From contig JBAXND010000016.1 in NCBI GenBank assembly GCA_037133915.1, forward strand, positions 22,825 to 86,824: a stretch of 64,000 nt of DNA. Direction: 5' to 3'. The notes beneath the pieces are model-generated. The model saw only the letters and a program-made list of their open reading frames with translations, was not told the origin of the DNA and did not search any database. Below are positions 28,270 to 38,226 of the stretch, in pieces. The stretch's first letter is position 1. Every line of letters starts with the position of its first letter. The DNA comes from Bacteroidota bacterium (GTDB taxonomy: Bacteria; Bacteroidota; Bacteroidia; Bacteroidales; CAIWKO01). The translations under genes and the position numbers were made by a program.

Positions 28270-29988
28270 TTATTTCACAAATTTCTTGTGAATTTTTACG
28301 TCGTTACCAATTGCTTCAAGTATGTATGAACCTGCTGCAAGATTAGAAACATCAATGCTGAGCGAATTCGATGAAGCTGCATCCACCTGTTTTGTAAGCA
28401 TAAGCTTTCCGGCAATGTCAAAAATGCTGATGGTGATAGTGCCGTTTAGTGCCGATGATAGAAGCAGATTCAGGTGGTCGGCAGCAGGTACAGGCCACAA
28501 TGCTATTAAATTATTGGTTTCTGCACCTTCAATACCTGCTACAACACTTGTATAAGTGGCGGTCCAGCCTAAATCCTGATTTTGACCATCGGTTGTAAAG
28601 GTGATGAACATTTTTCCGCTGCTGGCTGTAAGTGCGGGCGGATAATTGTGTCCGGTAAATGTTCCGAGCAGTGTGCCGGAGGTAGATGTGCCATCGTAAA
28701 CACTCACAAAATCTTTGCCGTCTTCAAGTTTAAAATCATTAAATATAAGTTGAACGGTTTGTGCGGCCGGTGGTTTGATAAGCCAGTCGCAGGTGGTGTT
28801 ATTCCAGTAGTATGAATAATCACTGCCATCGGTAAATGTTTTGGTGTAATCTGTGAGTGTTCTTCCTTCGGCGCAATAGGGTGCAAAATAAGGTGCAATA
28901 CCAAATATTGCATCTTGTCCCTGAGTGAAATCATAGCCGCCCGGATTGAGATTAGCCAGCGTGTAATAGCCGTTGTTACTGCCACTCCAGCCCCAGTTAA
29001 AATGGAATTTAGTCGTATCCGTATAGCCGTCGCACACCCATGCGTGACCGCCTCCCGAGCCCGAGCCACTATAAAGAATAGGCATATTCTGGTCAAGGTT
29101 GTCGCGAAGTTTTATTCTCCAGTCGGCGTCCAGATAATCCGATTTGGACTCATAGGTCATGGCAATGCGGTAATGGAAGAAATCGCGCAATGCTACATAC
29201 GACTTGTAATTGCTTGATCCAGATTCAATCGGTGTGTAATACATATCAACAGCAACGCCACAATGAAATATCAGGGTGGAAATAGCGTCTTTACTGGCCG
29301 AGTTTGATGTGTTTGTCATGGAAGCATAATCATAGGTAGTATTGGCAAAATCAGCCGAAATAGTGCCATAGAAAGGATGCTGGTATGAATGGCTTCCAAT
29401 TCCATGATCCGGATAATTATAATACTTCAGAACCATAGCGAGTGCTGTAGCAACGCAACCGGTAACGCAATGACCGCCCGGACCTGACGCATGCACCGGG
29501 CATTTGTCGTTGTAGCCCTGGGTTTGATCCCATTTGGTAGCTAAGAGCGCACCTTTAGACGTTCCCTTAAGGTTTTTGAGCTGTGATTCATTTGTAAGAG
29601 CAGCCCAAGCTGGATTCGCTGTGCGTGTGGTCTTCATTTTCACTGCTGCAATCGCATCAGCATAATTCTGCAACCACTCAACCAGGGCCGGAGCCTGATT
29701 GTCCGGTTCGAATTTTCCTTCATCAGAATAGGCAAGAATAGGGGTAACGGCCATGTCTCCCGAAACAATTACAAATCCGTTGGTGCCAATATCAAAAACA
29801 TAAAAAAGATTATTAGTACCATCCGATTTAGTCATGGCCAAAGAGACATCTGACTTAACGCTGATTGCAGGATTAAGCGCTTTGAAGTAATTGGTCGCAA
29901 TCTTCTGCGCAAGCACTATATTCACGTTTTGCGAGTAAGTTGTGCAACACAATAATACGCTTAGTGCAATTAAAATTAGTTTTTTCAT
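28270..29988 (-). CDS. C10 (streptopain-type) cysteine protease with CUB and T9SS type A sorting domain
   Basis: Secreted protease of 572 residues. Signal peptide 1-19 (ending TYSQ); pro-region about 20-140 (Spi-like); peptidase C10 domain with catalytic Cys178 in TGCVATALA, His315 in GGGHAWVCDGY and FHFNWGWSG; CUB-like domain about 372-483 (FKLEDGKDFVSVYDG); T9SS type A C-terminal sorting domain about 495-572, starting ALWPVPAADHLNL and ending KKFVK. It should cross the outer membrane through the T9SS and be anchored or released after CTD cleavage. Monocistronic, ended by a strong terminator. Confidence 0.92.
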   Translation of the reverse strand: MKKLILIALSVLLCCTTYSQNVNIVLAQKIATNYFKALNPAISVKSDVSLAMTKSDGTNNLFYVFDIGTNGFVIVSGDMAVTPILAYSDEGKFEPDNQAPALVEWLQNYADAIAAVKMKTTRTANPAWAALTNESQLKNLKGTSKGALLATKWDQTQGYNDKCPVHASGPGGHCVTGCVATALAMVLKYYNYPDHGIGSHSYQHPFYGTISADFANTTYDYASMTNTSNSASKDAISTLIFHCGVAVDMYYTPIESGSSNYKSYVALRDFFHYRIAMTYESKSDYLDADWRIKLRDNLDQNMPILYSGSGSGGGHAWVCDGYTDTTKFHFNWGWSGSNNGYYTLANLNPGGYDFTQGQDAIFGIAPYFAPYCAEGRTLTDYTKTFTDGSDYSYYWNNTTCDWLIKPPAAQTVQLIFNDFKLEDGKDFVSVYDGTSTSGTLLGTFTGHNYPPALTASSGKMFITFTTDGQNQDLGWTATYTSVVAGIEGAETNNLIALWPVPAADHLNLLLSSALNGTITISIFDIAGKLMLTKQVDAASSNSLSIDVSNLAAGSYILEAIGNDVKIHKKFVK

Positions 29989-30044
29989 TTACAGATTTTT
30001 AAGGATGTAAAAATAGTACAAATTATCAAAGGAATTCATGCACC

Positions 30045-32186
30045 TTAAAATTTCAGTTTCAGGCTGCCGAAGAACTCCCGACCGGGTGCAGGCTGAAAAC
30101 TATTCCAGTCCGAACCATTGTTGGGTTCCGTGAAGCCGAAATACTGCTCGTCAAGAACATTTTTAGCATAGAAACTCAGTTCACCCTGCACAGGACCAAG
30201 TTTCCAGTTGTAGGAAATTCCGGCGTTGTACACGTTGAACCCTTTCACCCATGCACTGCGGATCAGCCCGTTTTCATTAAAATGATTGTAAACGGAATCG
30301 TCCACCTGAATGCACCATTTTGACTGATATTCGGTATTCAGTGTCAGGGTAAAATGCTTCAGGAAATTGTAGGAAACCTCTGCCGTGAGCATATGCCGGG
30401 GGCACTGGGGAATTGAGTTTCCTTTAACGCTGTCAGGACTGTTGTATGTGAAATCTGAGTATGTGTAAGCCACATCAGCCACGAGATTTTTAACCGGTGA
30501 ATATGATAAAAAGGTTTCAATACCTAGCCTGCTGCTTCCGCCAATGTTACCAAAGAAGGCAGTGTTATTGCCTCTTCCGGGAATGCTGTAACGGTAGAAT
30601 TCATTTTTGGTTGTGATATCAAAAGCTGTAACATCGTAATGAAAAACACTTCCGATATCACCGCGAATTCCAAGCTCGGCCGATTGGGTGGATGAAGGTT
30701 TGATTTTTGAATTGAAACCACCCCAGTGTTCTGGATTGTTATACAATTCATCTTCGGTAGGAACCAAAAATCCCGTGCCAATATTGGCATAAATGTTTGC
30801 ATATTTACATACATCATATGCCAGTCCGAAGCTGAAGGTAGGCTGACTGAAAGCCCGGTTACCCGAAGCCTGTACAATCGAGTCCGGAAGCGGAATATTG
30901 TTAATCAGTTGATTGTATACATAATCATAGCGAACATTTAAGGTTGCATATACTTTATTAAACAGGTCAAGTTTGTCGGTCATGAACACTCCGGCACTCT
31001 TTTCTTTAATAATCTGGTTAATGAGCAATGTATCCAGATCAAGGCATGACTGGCTGAAATGGCTGTCAACCCTGGTGAGGTCGTTCGTTACACCAAACAT
31101 ATGCTCGGTCATGGTCTGGTCTTTATACTCGGCGCCAACACTCAAATGATTCCTGACTTTCCCTTTTCCGGAATGCAGATTGTATTGCGCCGAAAAGCCC
31201 ATGTTCATGAATGGTTTATTGTCGTCACCATTGTTCGAAGTTTCTCTGTAATTATTGAAACGGAAATAACCTTTAACAGTGATATCCGAACTTTTACAAA
31301 CATCAAACTTGCCGATGAGCCCGCCGGTGAGCCGTTTGGTAGTATGAAATTCATTGAACGGAATCGCATCGGTATTAGCCGCTCTGTGACTGACTGTGTC
31401 GTAGCGTCCCAAATTAATCCCTTCTGAGTTTTGATTGAAATAACTGGTGTACGACAGCAGCTGGGTAATTTTAACTTTATCGCTGGGTTTCCAGTTTAAT
31501 TTTTCACTGAAATTATCACCCATGTAGGCCTGATGATAACGGTAGCCATTTCCCTGAGTATGGCTGTATGAAATCCTGTAATCAACATTTCCTTCTTTGC
31601 CATCAACCTGTCCCATGAACTTCATAAAACCATAGGAACCGGCTGTCGCATAAAACGTGCCGCCAACAGGCTTATCGCCGCCGTCATCTGTTGTAATATT
31701 TACAACGCCGCCATTGGCGCTGTTTCCATAAATAGAAGCTGCAAGGCCTTTAACAATTTCAACACGTTTTACTACCGACCAGTCCACATCGTACAAATCA
31801 GGGCAATACCCGGCAGGGTCATTCACAGAAATGCCATCAATAAGAACCTGAATTCCTCTGAAACCGGTTTCAGACAACACACCCATTCCACGAATATACA
31901 GGTGAACTCTGGAACCGCCGGTGCCGTTATCTATTTTCACACCCGGAACGAGGCGCATAATTTCATCGGCAGCAATTGATTTCGTAAGCGTGTTAAGCTG
32001 TCGTTCCTGGACAACGGAAACAGTGGCCGGTATTTCTTTTAAAGGTGAAGTAGTTCTGAGTGCATCTATATTGACTTCATTGAGTTTAAGAGTATCTTTT
32101 GTGATGCTGTTTTTCTTGACTTGCGCAAACAATGCTGTACCGCTTAGCATCAATGCCGTCATCAAAATAAAATATCGTATTTTCAT
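30045..32186 (-). CDS. TonB-dependent receptor
   Basis: Outer-membrane gated channel of 713 residues for TonB-driven uptake. Signal peptide 1-21 (LFAQ), TonB-box-like segment, plug domain (about 45-155: ADEIMRLVPGVKI, YIRGMGVLSETGFRGIQVL, GLAASIYGNSANGGVVNI), then a 22-strand-type barrel ending in the terminal aromatic FGSLKLKF. It lacks the N-terminal carboxypeptidase-like domain of SusC receptors, so it resembles siderophore, haem or cobalamin receptors. The substrate is not readable. A small membrane protein gene lies just upstream on the same strand. Confidence 0.92.
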   Translation of the reverse strand: MKIRYFILMTALMLSGTALFAQVKKNSITKDTLKLNEVNIDALRTTSPLKEIPATVSVVQERQLNTLTKSIAADEIMRLVPGVKIDNGTGGSRVHLYIRGMGVLSETGFRGIQVLIDGISVNDPAGYCPDLYDVDWSVVKRVEIVKGLAASIYGNSANGGVVNITTDDGGDKPVGGTFYATAGSYGFMKFMGQVDGKEGNVDYRISYSHTQGNGYRYHQAYMGDNFSEKLNWKPSDKVKITQLLSYTSYFNQNSEGINLGRYDTVSHRAANTDAIPFNEFHTTKRLTGGLIGKFDVCKSSDITVKGYFRFNNYRETSNNGDDNKPFMNMGFSAQYNLHSGKGKVRNHLSVGAEYKDQTMTEHMFGVTNDLTRVDSHFSQSCLDLDTLLINQIIKEKSAGVFMTDKLDLFNKVYATLNVRYDYVYNQLINNIPLPDSIVQASGNRAFSQPTFSFGLAYDVCKYANIYANIGTGFLVPTEDELYNNPEHWGGFNSKIKPSSTQSAELGIRGDIGSVFHYDVTAFDITTKNEFYRYSIPGRGNNTAFFGNIGGSSRLGIETFLSYSPVKNLVADVAYTYSDFTYNSPDSVKGNSIPQCPRHMLTAEVSYNFLKHFTLTLNTEYQSKWCIQVDDSVYNHFNENGLIRSAWVKGFNVYNAGISYNWKLGPVQGELSFYAKNVLDEQYFGFTEPNNGSDWNSFQPAPGREFFGSLKLKF

Positions 32187-32354
32187 AATGGTACGTATAA
32201 TGATCAGATTTTTAAACGAATAATTATTCTAACAGATTACAGGAATATACTTCACGTATGTTCAGCATGCAGCTGTAGTCTGTAAATAAAATTTACCCTT
32301 AGTAAACTACTCGAAAGCAGTTTATTAAAGGTTTGAATTTTTCTGTATGTTAGA

Positions 32355-32888
32355 TTAAGATTTTGGAGGCGGGGCAGGAGGTGAGAATGCGATTTCAGAA
32401 ACCATTGGTCTTTCGAATATGCTTATTTCACCCAGTAAAACAGAGAAATTTTTCAATTCCTTTGACGTCATCAGTGCTTCCTGAACCAATATTTTCAGGA
32501 GATTTGTGCGTTTTTGATTTGATTGCGGATTATTCTGATCCTGTTCTTTTACCTGCTTGTCAAGATTTACAAAAAGTGACTCTTCCTGAACGTCGTTGAT
32601 GCAGTAATAAATGGTGGTGTCGCCGACCCGCTCAGACCGCACCACATCGTACATGTTACCATCGAGCCTGAACTCTGTACCTTCTATCCAGCGCATACGG
32701 TCATGCATAGTTTTGTCGTTGTCGCTGAGTCTTATTACTGTGAGTTCTGATTCAGGTAATTTCTCTTTGATGCGTCTTTTAATGTCGCTCTTCACAGCCA
32801 GCTGCATGCTTTTGAACACGATAAAATATCCCATAGTGTTAAATAACAGGATACATAAGGTGGCTATAACAGCGGCTTTTTTCACCAA
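32355..32888 (-). CDS. Conserved single-pass membrane protein of unknown function
   Basis: A 177-residue protein with one N-terminal hydrophobic helix (about 4-27) and an extracytoplasmic remainder. Readable features are WIEGTEFRLDGNMYDVVR, a YYCINDVQEESLF segment, an acidic/Gln-rich stretch, and a proline-rich C-terminus PPAPPPKS. I do not recognise a named family. It sits upstream of the TonB receptor, same strand, 168 bp gap. The first codon is TTG at 32888 or GTG at 32885; no ATG is available. Confidence 0.65.
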   Translation of the reverse strand: MVKKAAVIATLCILLFNTMGYFIVFKSMQLAVKSDIKRRIKEKLPESELTVIRLSDNDKTMHDRMRWIEGTEFRLDGNMYDVVRSERVGDTTIYYCINDVQEESLFVNLDKQVKEQDQNNPQSNQKRTNLLKILVQEALMTSKELKNFSVLLGEISIFERPMVSEIAFSPPAPPPKS

Positions 32889-33053
32889 TTCGGATTTTCA
32901 GCAAATATCAGAATTTTTAGGCTAATAAAAGCCGATATTTGAAATAAGATATTTACTGTCGGTTGTTTATTATTTCCAACATGCCAGGTTACAATATGAT
33001 ATATTGCTGACTAAAATCAAAGGAATACCGTCATAGGTTGGTCTAATTAGTTG

Positions 33054-33061
33054 TACTTTTG
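33054..33061 (+). promoter_or_regulatory. -7 box upstream of MATE gene
   Basis: TACTTTTG matches TAnnTTTG, 19 bp before the MATE ATG. No well-spaced -33 element is evident. Confidence 0.35.
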
Positions 33062-33080
33062 CAAACTTTGAAATTTTCAG

Positions 33081-34439
33081 ATGAAGGACCTGACGGTAGG
33101 AAAAGAGAGTAAGCTTATTTTCATGTTTGCCTTGCCAATGCTGCTTGGCAACGTATTTCAGCAGTTATATAATATTGTTGACAGCGTCATTGTCGGTAAT
33201 TTTTTAGGCAAAAATGCGCTGGCGGCAGTCGGCGCTTCATTTCCTGTAATTTTTGTTTTGATTTCTCTGGTTATCGGTCTCTCCATGGGCTCATCGGTGG
33301 TTATTTCGCAATATTTCGGCGCCAAGCAATATCCGCAGGTAAAAAAGGCTGTAGATACCTTATTCGTTTTCCTGTTTTTTTCTTCTATTGTGCTTACGGT
33401 AGTGGGCTTGCTTACCAGCCGCTGGATATTTACCGTGATGAAACTTCCTCAGGAAATCATGGAAGATGCCGTCTTATATTACAATATTTTTCTTTCGGGC
33501 TTGATAATGATGTTTGGTTACAACGGTACGGCTTCGGTGCTTCGTGGCATGGGCGATTCTAAAACCCCCCTTTACTTTCTTATTATTTCCACCATCCTGA
33601 ATATAATCCTTGTGATTGTGTTTATTGAATTTTTTAAATGGGGAATTGCGGGTGCTGCTCTGGCAACTGTGATTGCTCAAACCGTTGCATTCATTCTTGC
33701 CATCATTTATCTGAACCGTTATCACGAACTGATACATTTCTCGTTCAAAAATATAGAATTCGACCGCGATATTTTCCTGAAAAGTCTCAAAATAGGCATA
33801 CCATCGGGCTTGCAGCAAACATTCCTCGCACTCGGCATGATGGCACTTATGCGAATCGTGAATGATTTTGGAACAGATGCTATTGCGGCATATGCCGTTG
33901 CAGGCCGCATCGATTCATTTGCTGCGCTTCCTGCCATGAATTTTTCGATGGCGCTTTCGGCTTTCGTTGGTCAGAACTTAGGGGCCAATAAGCCTGAAAG
34001 GGTGAAGGCCGGTTACAAAGCAACGTTGTTGATGACCACAACATTTTCATTGATAGTTACGGCCATTACAATATTGTTCAGCGATAAACTCATGATGCTG
34101 TTCAATCACGATCCGAATGTGGTAAAAATCGGGGTTTCATATCTGATAATTGTGAGCAGCTTTTACGTTGTTTTTACAGCCATGTTTATTAATAACGGCG
34201 TGATGCGCGGTGCAGGTGATACGCTCATTCCAATGTTCATTACGCTGTTCGCCTTGTGGGTATTGCGTATCCCCATTTCATGGTACCTTTCGCGCACCAT
34301 GGGTACCGACGGCATATGGTGGGGAATACCCATTGCATGGGTATTCGGACTACTTGCTTCTTATACATATTATAAAACAGGCAGGTGGAAAAAGAAGGTA
34401 ATTGTGAAACCCCTTCCTGCCAAATCTTCTGAAGAATAA
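33081..34439 (+). CDS. MATE family efflux transporter
   Basis: Inner-membrane multidrug/toxin antiporter of 452 residues with 12 hydrophobic segments in two homologous halves. Conserved family features include LPMLLGNVFQQLYNIVDSVI at the first helix and the mirrored QQTFLALGMMAL...FGTDAIAAYAVAGRID in the second half. Na+ or H+ would drive export. Its TAA stop directly abuts the stop of the convergent CDF gene, with no base between. Confidence 0.92.
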   Translation: MKDLTVGKESKLIFMFALPMLLGNVFQQLYNIVDSVIVGNFLGKNALAAVGASFPVIFVLISLVIGLSMGSSVVISQYFGAKQYPQVKKAVDTLFVFLFFSSIVLTVVGLLTSRWIFTVMKLPQEIMEDAVLYYNIFLSGLIMMFGYNGTASVLRGMGDSKTPLYFLIISTILNIILVIVFIEFFKWGIAGAALATVIAQTVAFILAIIYLNRYHELIHFSFKNIEFDRDIFLKSLKIGIPSGLQQTFLALGMMALMRIVNDFGTDAIAAYAVAGRIDSFAALPAMNFSMALSAFVGQNLGANKPERVKAGYKATLLMTTTFSLIVTAITILFSDKLMMLFNHDPNVVKIGVSYLIIVSSFYVVFTAMFINNGVMRGAGDTLIPMFITLFALWVLRIPISWYLSRTMGTDGIWWGIPIAWVFGLLASYTYYKTGRWKKKVIVKPLPAKSSEE

Positions 34440-35339
34440 TTATTGCTGTTCTTCGCTCACCGATGGCATTGGTTCAATGTGAATCTGAACCTCGATGTTG
34501 TGAAAATGGCTCCTGATCTCGGCTTCAATATCATCGCAAAGCTGATGCGAGCTTTTTACACTCAATGATTCGGGCACTTCAAGATGAAAGTCAGCGTAGC
34601 TGTAATTACCCGATTTGCGCGTCCTAAGCTGATGCCAGGCCATGTTTTCCTGAATGTGTTTGTTGATTGCGCCCGTTATTAGCTCCACTTCATCGTCGGG
34701 CAGGGTGGTGTCAAGCAGCGGGTTGTAAGCCTTTTTCAGAAGAACAAAGGCCTCGTAAATAATGAATAAGGCAACGATGATGGCAACCACCGGATCCAGA
34801 AATGGATATTTATTTCCGGTAACAAGGATGAGTAAAAGTCCTACTGCAACGCCTGCCGAAGTGAGCACATCCGTTTTAAGGTGAAGTGCGTCTGCCTCCA
34901 GCGCTACAGAATCAGTTTCTTTGGCTACTTTATATAATTTCCGCGAAACAAAAACATTGACCAATGCTGAAATAATCATTACAATCGCGCCAACTTCTAT
35001 ATTCTTTATTTCTGCAGGATTATAAAGCTTGTGAATGGCTTCATAAATAATCCAGACGGCAGCAATAAAAATAAGCAGTGCTTCAATTACGCCCGAAATA
35101 TTCTCAAACTTTCCGTGTCCGTATGGATGCTTTTTATCCGGTGGATTGCCCGATACACGCACCGAGAAGAAGGCAATAACAGCCGCCATCAGATCCATTG
35201 ATGAATGAATAGCTTCGGAAATAATACTTACCGAACCACTGAAAATCCCTGCCAGCAGCTTAATAAGAATAAGTGTTGTATTTGATAAGATTGAAAGTCT
35301 TGCAACACCGACTTTTTTCTTGTACTCTTTTGTTTTCAT
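34440..35339 (-). CDS. Cation diffusion facilitator (CDF) transporter
   Basis: Zn/Fe/Mn/Co-type metal efflux protein of 299 residues. Six hydrophobic helices in residues 10-210, with metal-site-like SEAIHSSMDLM in helix 2 and LEADALHLKTDVLTSAG in helix 5, a HPYGHGKFENI loop, and a C-terminal cytoplasmic domain (about 215-295) with YADFHLEVPESLSV and VQIHIEP. Metal specificity is not readable. Convergent with the MATE gene, stop codons adjoining (TAATTA). Confidence 0.92.
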   Translation of the reverse strand: MKTKEYKKKVGVARLSILSNTTLILIKLLAGIFSGSVSIISEAIHSSMDLMAAVIAFFSVRVSGNPPDKKHPYGHGKFENISGVIEALLIFIAAVWIIYEAIHKLYNPAEIKNIEVGAIVMIISALVNVFVSRKLYKVAKETDSVALEADALHLKTDVLTSAGVAVGLLLILVTGNKYPFLDPVVAIIVALFIIYEAFVLLKKAYNPLLDTTLPDDEVELITGAINKHIQENMAWHQLRTRKSGNYSYADFHLEVPESLSVKSSHQLCDDIEAEIRSHFHNIEVQIHIEPMPSVSEEQQ

Positions 35340-35372
35340 TATATAGATGAATGCACAGCAAAAATATGGATT

Positions 35373-36263
35373 TTATTGCACAGCTGTTACATTATAACCT
35401 TCTTTTAATAAAAGCTGTACCATTCCGCCGGGTCCGCCAAGATGACCGGCGCCTACCGCAATAAAAGTGCTTTGCTCCGAAATCATTTTTTTAATTACCG
35501 GTACCCAGTTGTGATTGCGCGTGGTAATAAAATCCTGCTCAAATGACTTGTCTGTCGACGATTGTGATGTAATGAACTCATATAATTTGTCGATATCCTG
35601 GTCTTTATAGGCATCAACCATCGCTTTTTCTGACTTGCGAAAATCGCTTAAGGAACCAAGTCCTGAAATAAGCGTTTTAGCCTGCTGGTCGTTGGGAACC
35701 GCATTTACCAGCGACATCTGATATTCCAGTGTTTCCAGGCCGAGTGTTTGCATATGATTCCTTTTCGCCATCTTAAAAAATACTTTTTCATACGCCACGA
35801 CCTTCCCCGACATTTTTGAGCTCAGCACGGCACTGAGGAAAAACGGCTTCAGACGAATATACTTTTTGAATTTTGATTTGCTGATACCAAGACTGTCAAT
35901 CATAAATGAACGCAAAGCTTCAAACGCTGAAACCTCAATCAGGTCTTCAATAGTATGCGATTCGGGCAGGAGCGCGCTCTGTGCCATCTTTAATTGTTCG
36001 CCGAGTGGAATGTCCATATTTACTTCGGTAGCAAGCGCATCGCACGATTTGAATTTCTCTTTCATCACATCCGTAAGGAAAAACTCTTTTTTGCTGATAA
36101 TATGAATCGTTCCGAACAGATAGCTTTTTTGCTTAAGCCCGTTGCCGGAAATTTCCCACAGGAGTGATTTTTGATTAAGCTGTGCCGAAACAGGAATGCT
36201 CTGGAATAGCCATAATACTGCAACGAGCAGCATCCGGAAGTTAAACAGTTTTTGGATTTTCAT
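35373..36263 (-). CDS. TraB/GumN family protein
   Basis: Exported protein of 296 residues with signal peptide (MKIQKLFNFRML...PVSAQ) and the TraB/GumN core: SYLFGTIHII near the N-terminus and VGAGHLGGPGGMVQLLL near the C-terminus, with conserved GTIH and GxxH residues thought to form a metallopeptidase-like site. The frame extends to 36347, but only the ATG at 36263 gives a proper signal peptide. Divergent from the peptide-binding lipoprotein gene. Exact function unknown. Confidence 0.85.
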   Translation of the reverse strand: MKIQKLFNFRMLLVAVLWLFQSIPVSAQLNQKSLLWEISGNGLKQKSYLFGTIHIISKKEFFLTDVMKEKFKSCDALATEVNMDIPLGEQLKMAQSALLPESHTIEDLIEVSAFEALRSFMIDSLGISKSKFKKYIRLKPFFLSAVLSSKMSGKVVAYEKVFFKMAKRNHMQTLGLETLEYQMSLVNAVPNDQQAKTLISGLGSLSDFRKSEKAMVDAYKDQDIDKLYEFITSQSSTDKSFEQDFITTRNHNWVPVIKKMISEQSTFIAVGAGHLGGPGGMVQLLLKEGYNVTAVQ

Positions 36264-36378
36264 ACCTGGCGTAATAAGCTTTTCGTGATTATTTGGAAGC
36301 CTTGCAAAATTACCGATTTTGTATTCTCTGAAGCAACAGTACGACATTTATTTTATCTTTGAACCAGAATATTTTCAA

Positions 36379-38013
36379 ATGAAGAAGCTGGCTTATCTGT
36401 ACGTTTTTATAACGTTGCTGTGGTCGTGTTCGGGCAATCACAATTCAATCGAAACACGAACTGTTTTCCGCTATAATGAATCGGCAGGAATTACTTCACT
36501 TGATCCGGCTTTTGCCCGCGATCAGGCTCATATCTGGGCAGACAATCAGTTGTTCAACGGTCTTGTTCAGCTCAATGATAAACTGGAAGTGACACCCTGC
36601 ATCGCGCGTTCTTGGGAGATAAGCGACAGCGGTCTGGTGTATTCATTTCATCTTCGCAATGATGTTTATTTTCACAACGACCCTTTGTTTCCTCAGGGAA
36701 AAGGACGAAAAGTAACAGCGGGAGATTTTAAATACAGTTTTAACCGCATCACGAGCGATGCCCTTGCATCGCCCGGCGCCTGGATATTTAATAATGTTGC
36801 AACTTCTGCCGACGGCAGCTACAAATTTGAAGCCGTGAACGATTCACTTTTCAGAATTACGCTGAAACAGCCGTTTCCGCCGTTCGCGGGACTTCTGTCG
36901 ATGCAGTACTGCTCTGTGGTGCCCCATGAAGTGGTCGATTATTATGGTAAAGATTTCAGGAAACATCCTGTCGGCACCGGTCCGTTTAAATTTCAAATGT
37001 GGAAAGAAGGTGTGAAGCTGGTGCTGCTTAAAAATGAAAATTATTTTGAATTTGATAAAGGAAAGCGTCTGCCATACCTCGATGCCGTCGCCATTACATT
37101 TATTGCCGATAAACAATCTGTTTTTCTCGAATTCATCAAGGGCAAGCTCGATTTCATGTCGGGTATCGATGCCAGTTACAAAGACGAAATGCTTACACCG
37201 GCAGGTAAACTGAATCCTAAATACAATAATAGTATCAGGCTGATAACGCAACCTTATCTGAATACGGAATATCTGGGTTTTATGGTCGATGAACATCTGG
37301 ATGCCTCTAAAACAAGCCCTTTGCGGATGAAAGCGGTAAGGCAGGCAATAAACTACGGATTTGACCGCGTCAAGATGATGAAGTATTTACGCAATAATAT
37401 CGGCACGCCCGGAATTTATGGCTTTATTCCACCCGGAATGCCGTCGTTCGACAGCAGCGCTGTTAAGGGCTATAATTATAACCCCGACCTTTCGCGCAAA
37501 CTGCTTGCCGCTGCCGGTTATCCGAACGGTAAAGGACTTCCGCCAATCACGCTTTCGGCAACGGCCTCGTATCTGGATTTGTGTCAGTATATCCAGCAGC
37601 AATTGGGCGAGATAGGAATCAAAATTCAAATCGATGTGAATCCGCCCGCCACTTTAAGGGAAATGATTGCCAAGTCAAAGGCAACCTGGTTTCGCGCCTC
37701 ATGGATTGCCGATTATCCGGATGCCGAAAATTATCTTTCACTGTTTTGTACCAACAACTTTTGTCCGAAAGGGCCTAATTACACTCACTTTTCAAATACA
37801 TCTTACGACAAGCTGTTCGGCCGGTCTCAACTTGAAACCAATGATTCAATAAGGGCACAGTTATACCGCAGCATGGACCGCCTTATTATTGAGGAGGCGC
37901 CGGTAGTTATTCTTTATTACGACCAGGTATTGCGATTTGTGCAGCATAATATAGAAGGTCTCGGAAGCAACCCCATGAATCTGCTTGTTCTGAAAAATGT
38001 AAAGAAAAATTAG
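36379..38013 (+). CDS. Peptide/oligopeptide ABC transporter substrate-binding lipoprotein (SBP_bac_5)
   Basis: Lipoprotein of 544 residues (signal ending LLWSC). Family-5 solute-binding fold: TSLDPAFARDQAHIWADNQL, SWEISDSGLVYSFHLRNDVYF (start SWEISDSGL), VTAGDFKYSFNRI, FKMRAVRQAINY-type segment (RMKAVRQAINYGFDR) and WIADYPDAENYL. Binds peptides or related ligands in the periplasm. The permease and ATPase genes are not adjacent, so it may serve a distant system. The frame opens at 36319, but a -7 box TATCTTTG (36354-36361) and the signal peptide place the start at 36379. Confidence 0.88.
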   Translation: MKKLAYLYVFITLLWSCSGNHNSIETRTVFRYNESAGITSLDPAFARDQAHIWADNQLFNGLVQLNDKLEVTPCIARSWEISDSGLVYSFHLRNDVYFHNDPLFPQGKGRKVTAGDFKYSFNRITSDALASPGAWIFNNVATSADGSYKFEAVNDSLFRITLKQPFPPFAGLLSMQYCSVVPHEVVDYYGKDFRKHPVGTGPFKFQMWKEGVKLVLLKNENYFEFDKGKRLPYLDAVAITFIADKQSVFLEFIKGKLDFMSGIDASYKDEMLTPAGKLNPKYNNSIRLITQPYLNTEYLGFMVDEHLDASKTSPLRMKAVRQAINYGFDRVKMMKYLRNNIGTPGIYGFIPPGMPSFDSSAVKGYNYNPDLSRKLLAAAGYPNGKGLPPITLSATASYLDLCQYIQQQLGEIGIKIQIDVNPPATLREMIAKSKATWFRASWIADYPDAENYLSLFCTNNFCPKGPNYTHFSNTSYDKLFGRSQLETNDSIRAQLYRSMDRLIIEEAPVVILYYDQVLRFVQHNIEGLGSNPMNLLVLKNVKKN

Positions 38014-38189
38014 ACCGCGTTAACATTCATAAATGCTCTGAAAATGAGTAAAATGTTGATAAAAGCGGACTTTGCGGACTTCGGATTTATTCAAGTGTCA
38101 CTATTCCAGTAATATGCGAGAATTTCGGTTATTAACAAATTGTTGAAAAGTCTGGTTGATAATGTGTTACTAACAAAACGTCAATTTGC

Positions 38190-38220
38190 TTGACTTTGGG
38201 TTTTCCAGAACGTAAATTTG
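38190..38220 (+). promoter_or_regulatory. Promoter of the candidate structured RNA
   Basis: TTG (38190-38192), exactly 20-bp spacer, and TAAATTTG (38213-38220): a full match to the Bacteroidota housekeeping promoter. Transcription is expected to start near 38227, just before the GC-rich segment, which contains no sense-strand ORF. Confidence 0.7.
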
Positions 38221-38226
38221 TTACAT

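Noticed and set aside
38120..38175. Possible replication origin (GTTGAAAAG, GTTGATAAT boxes)
   Set aside because: AT-rich with DnaA-box-like words, but none matches TTATCCACA within one base and there is no cluster; dnaA is 18 kb away.
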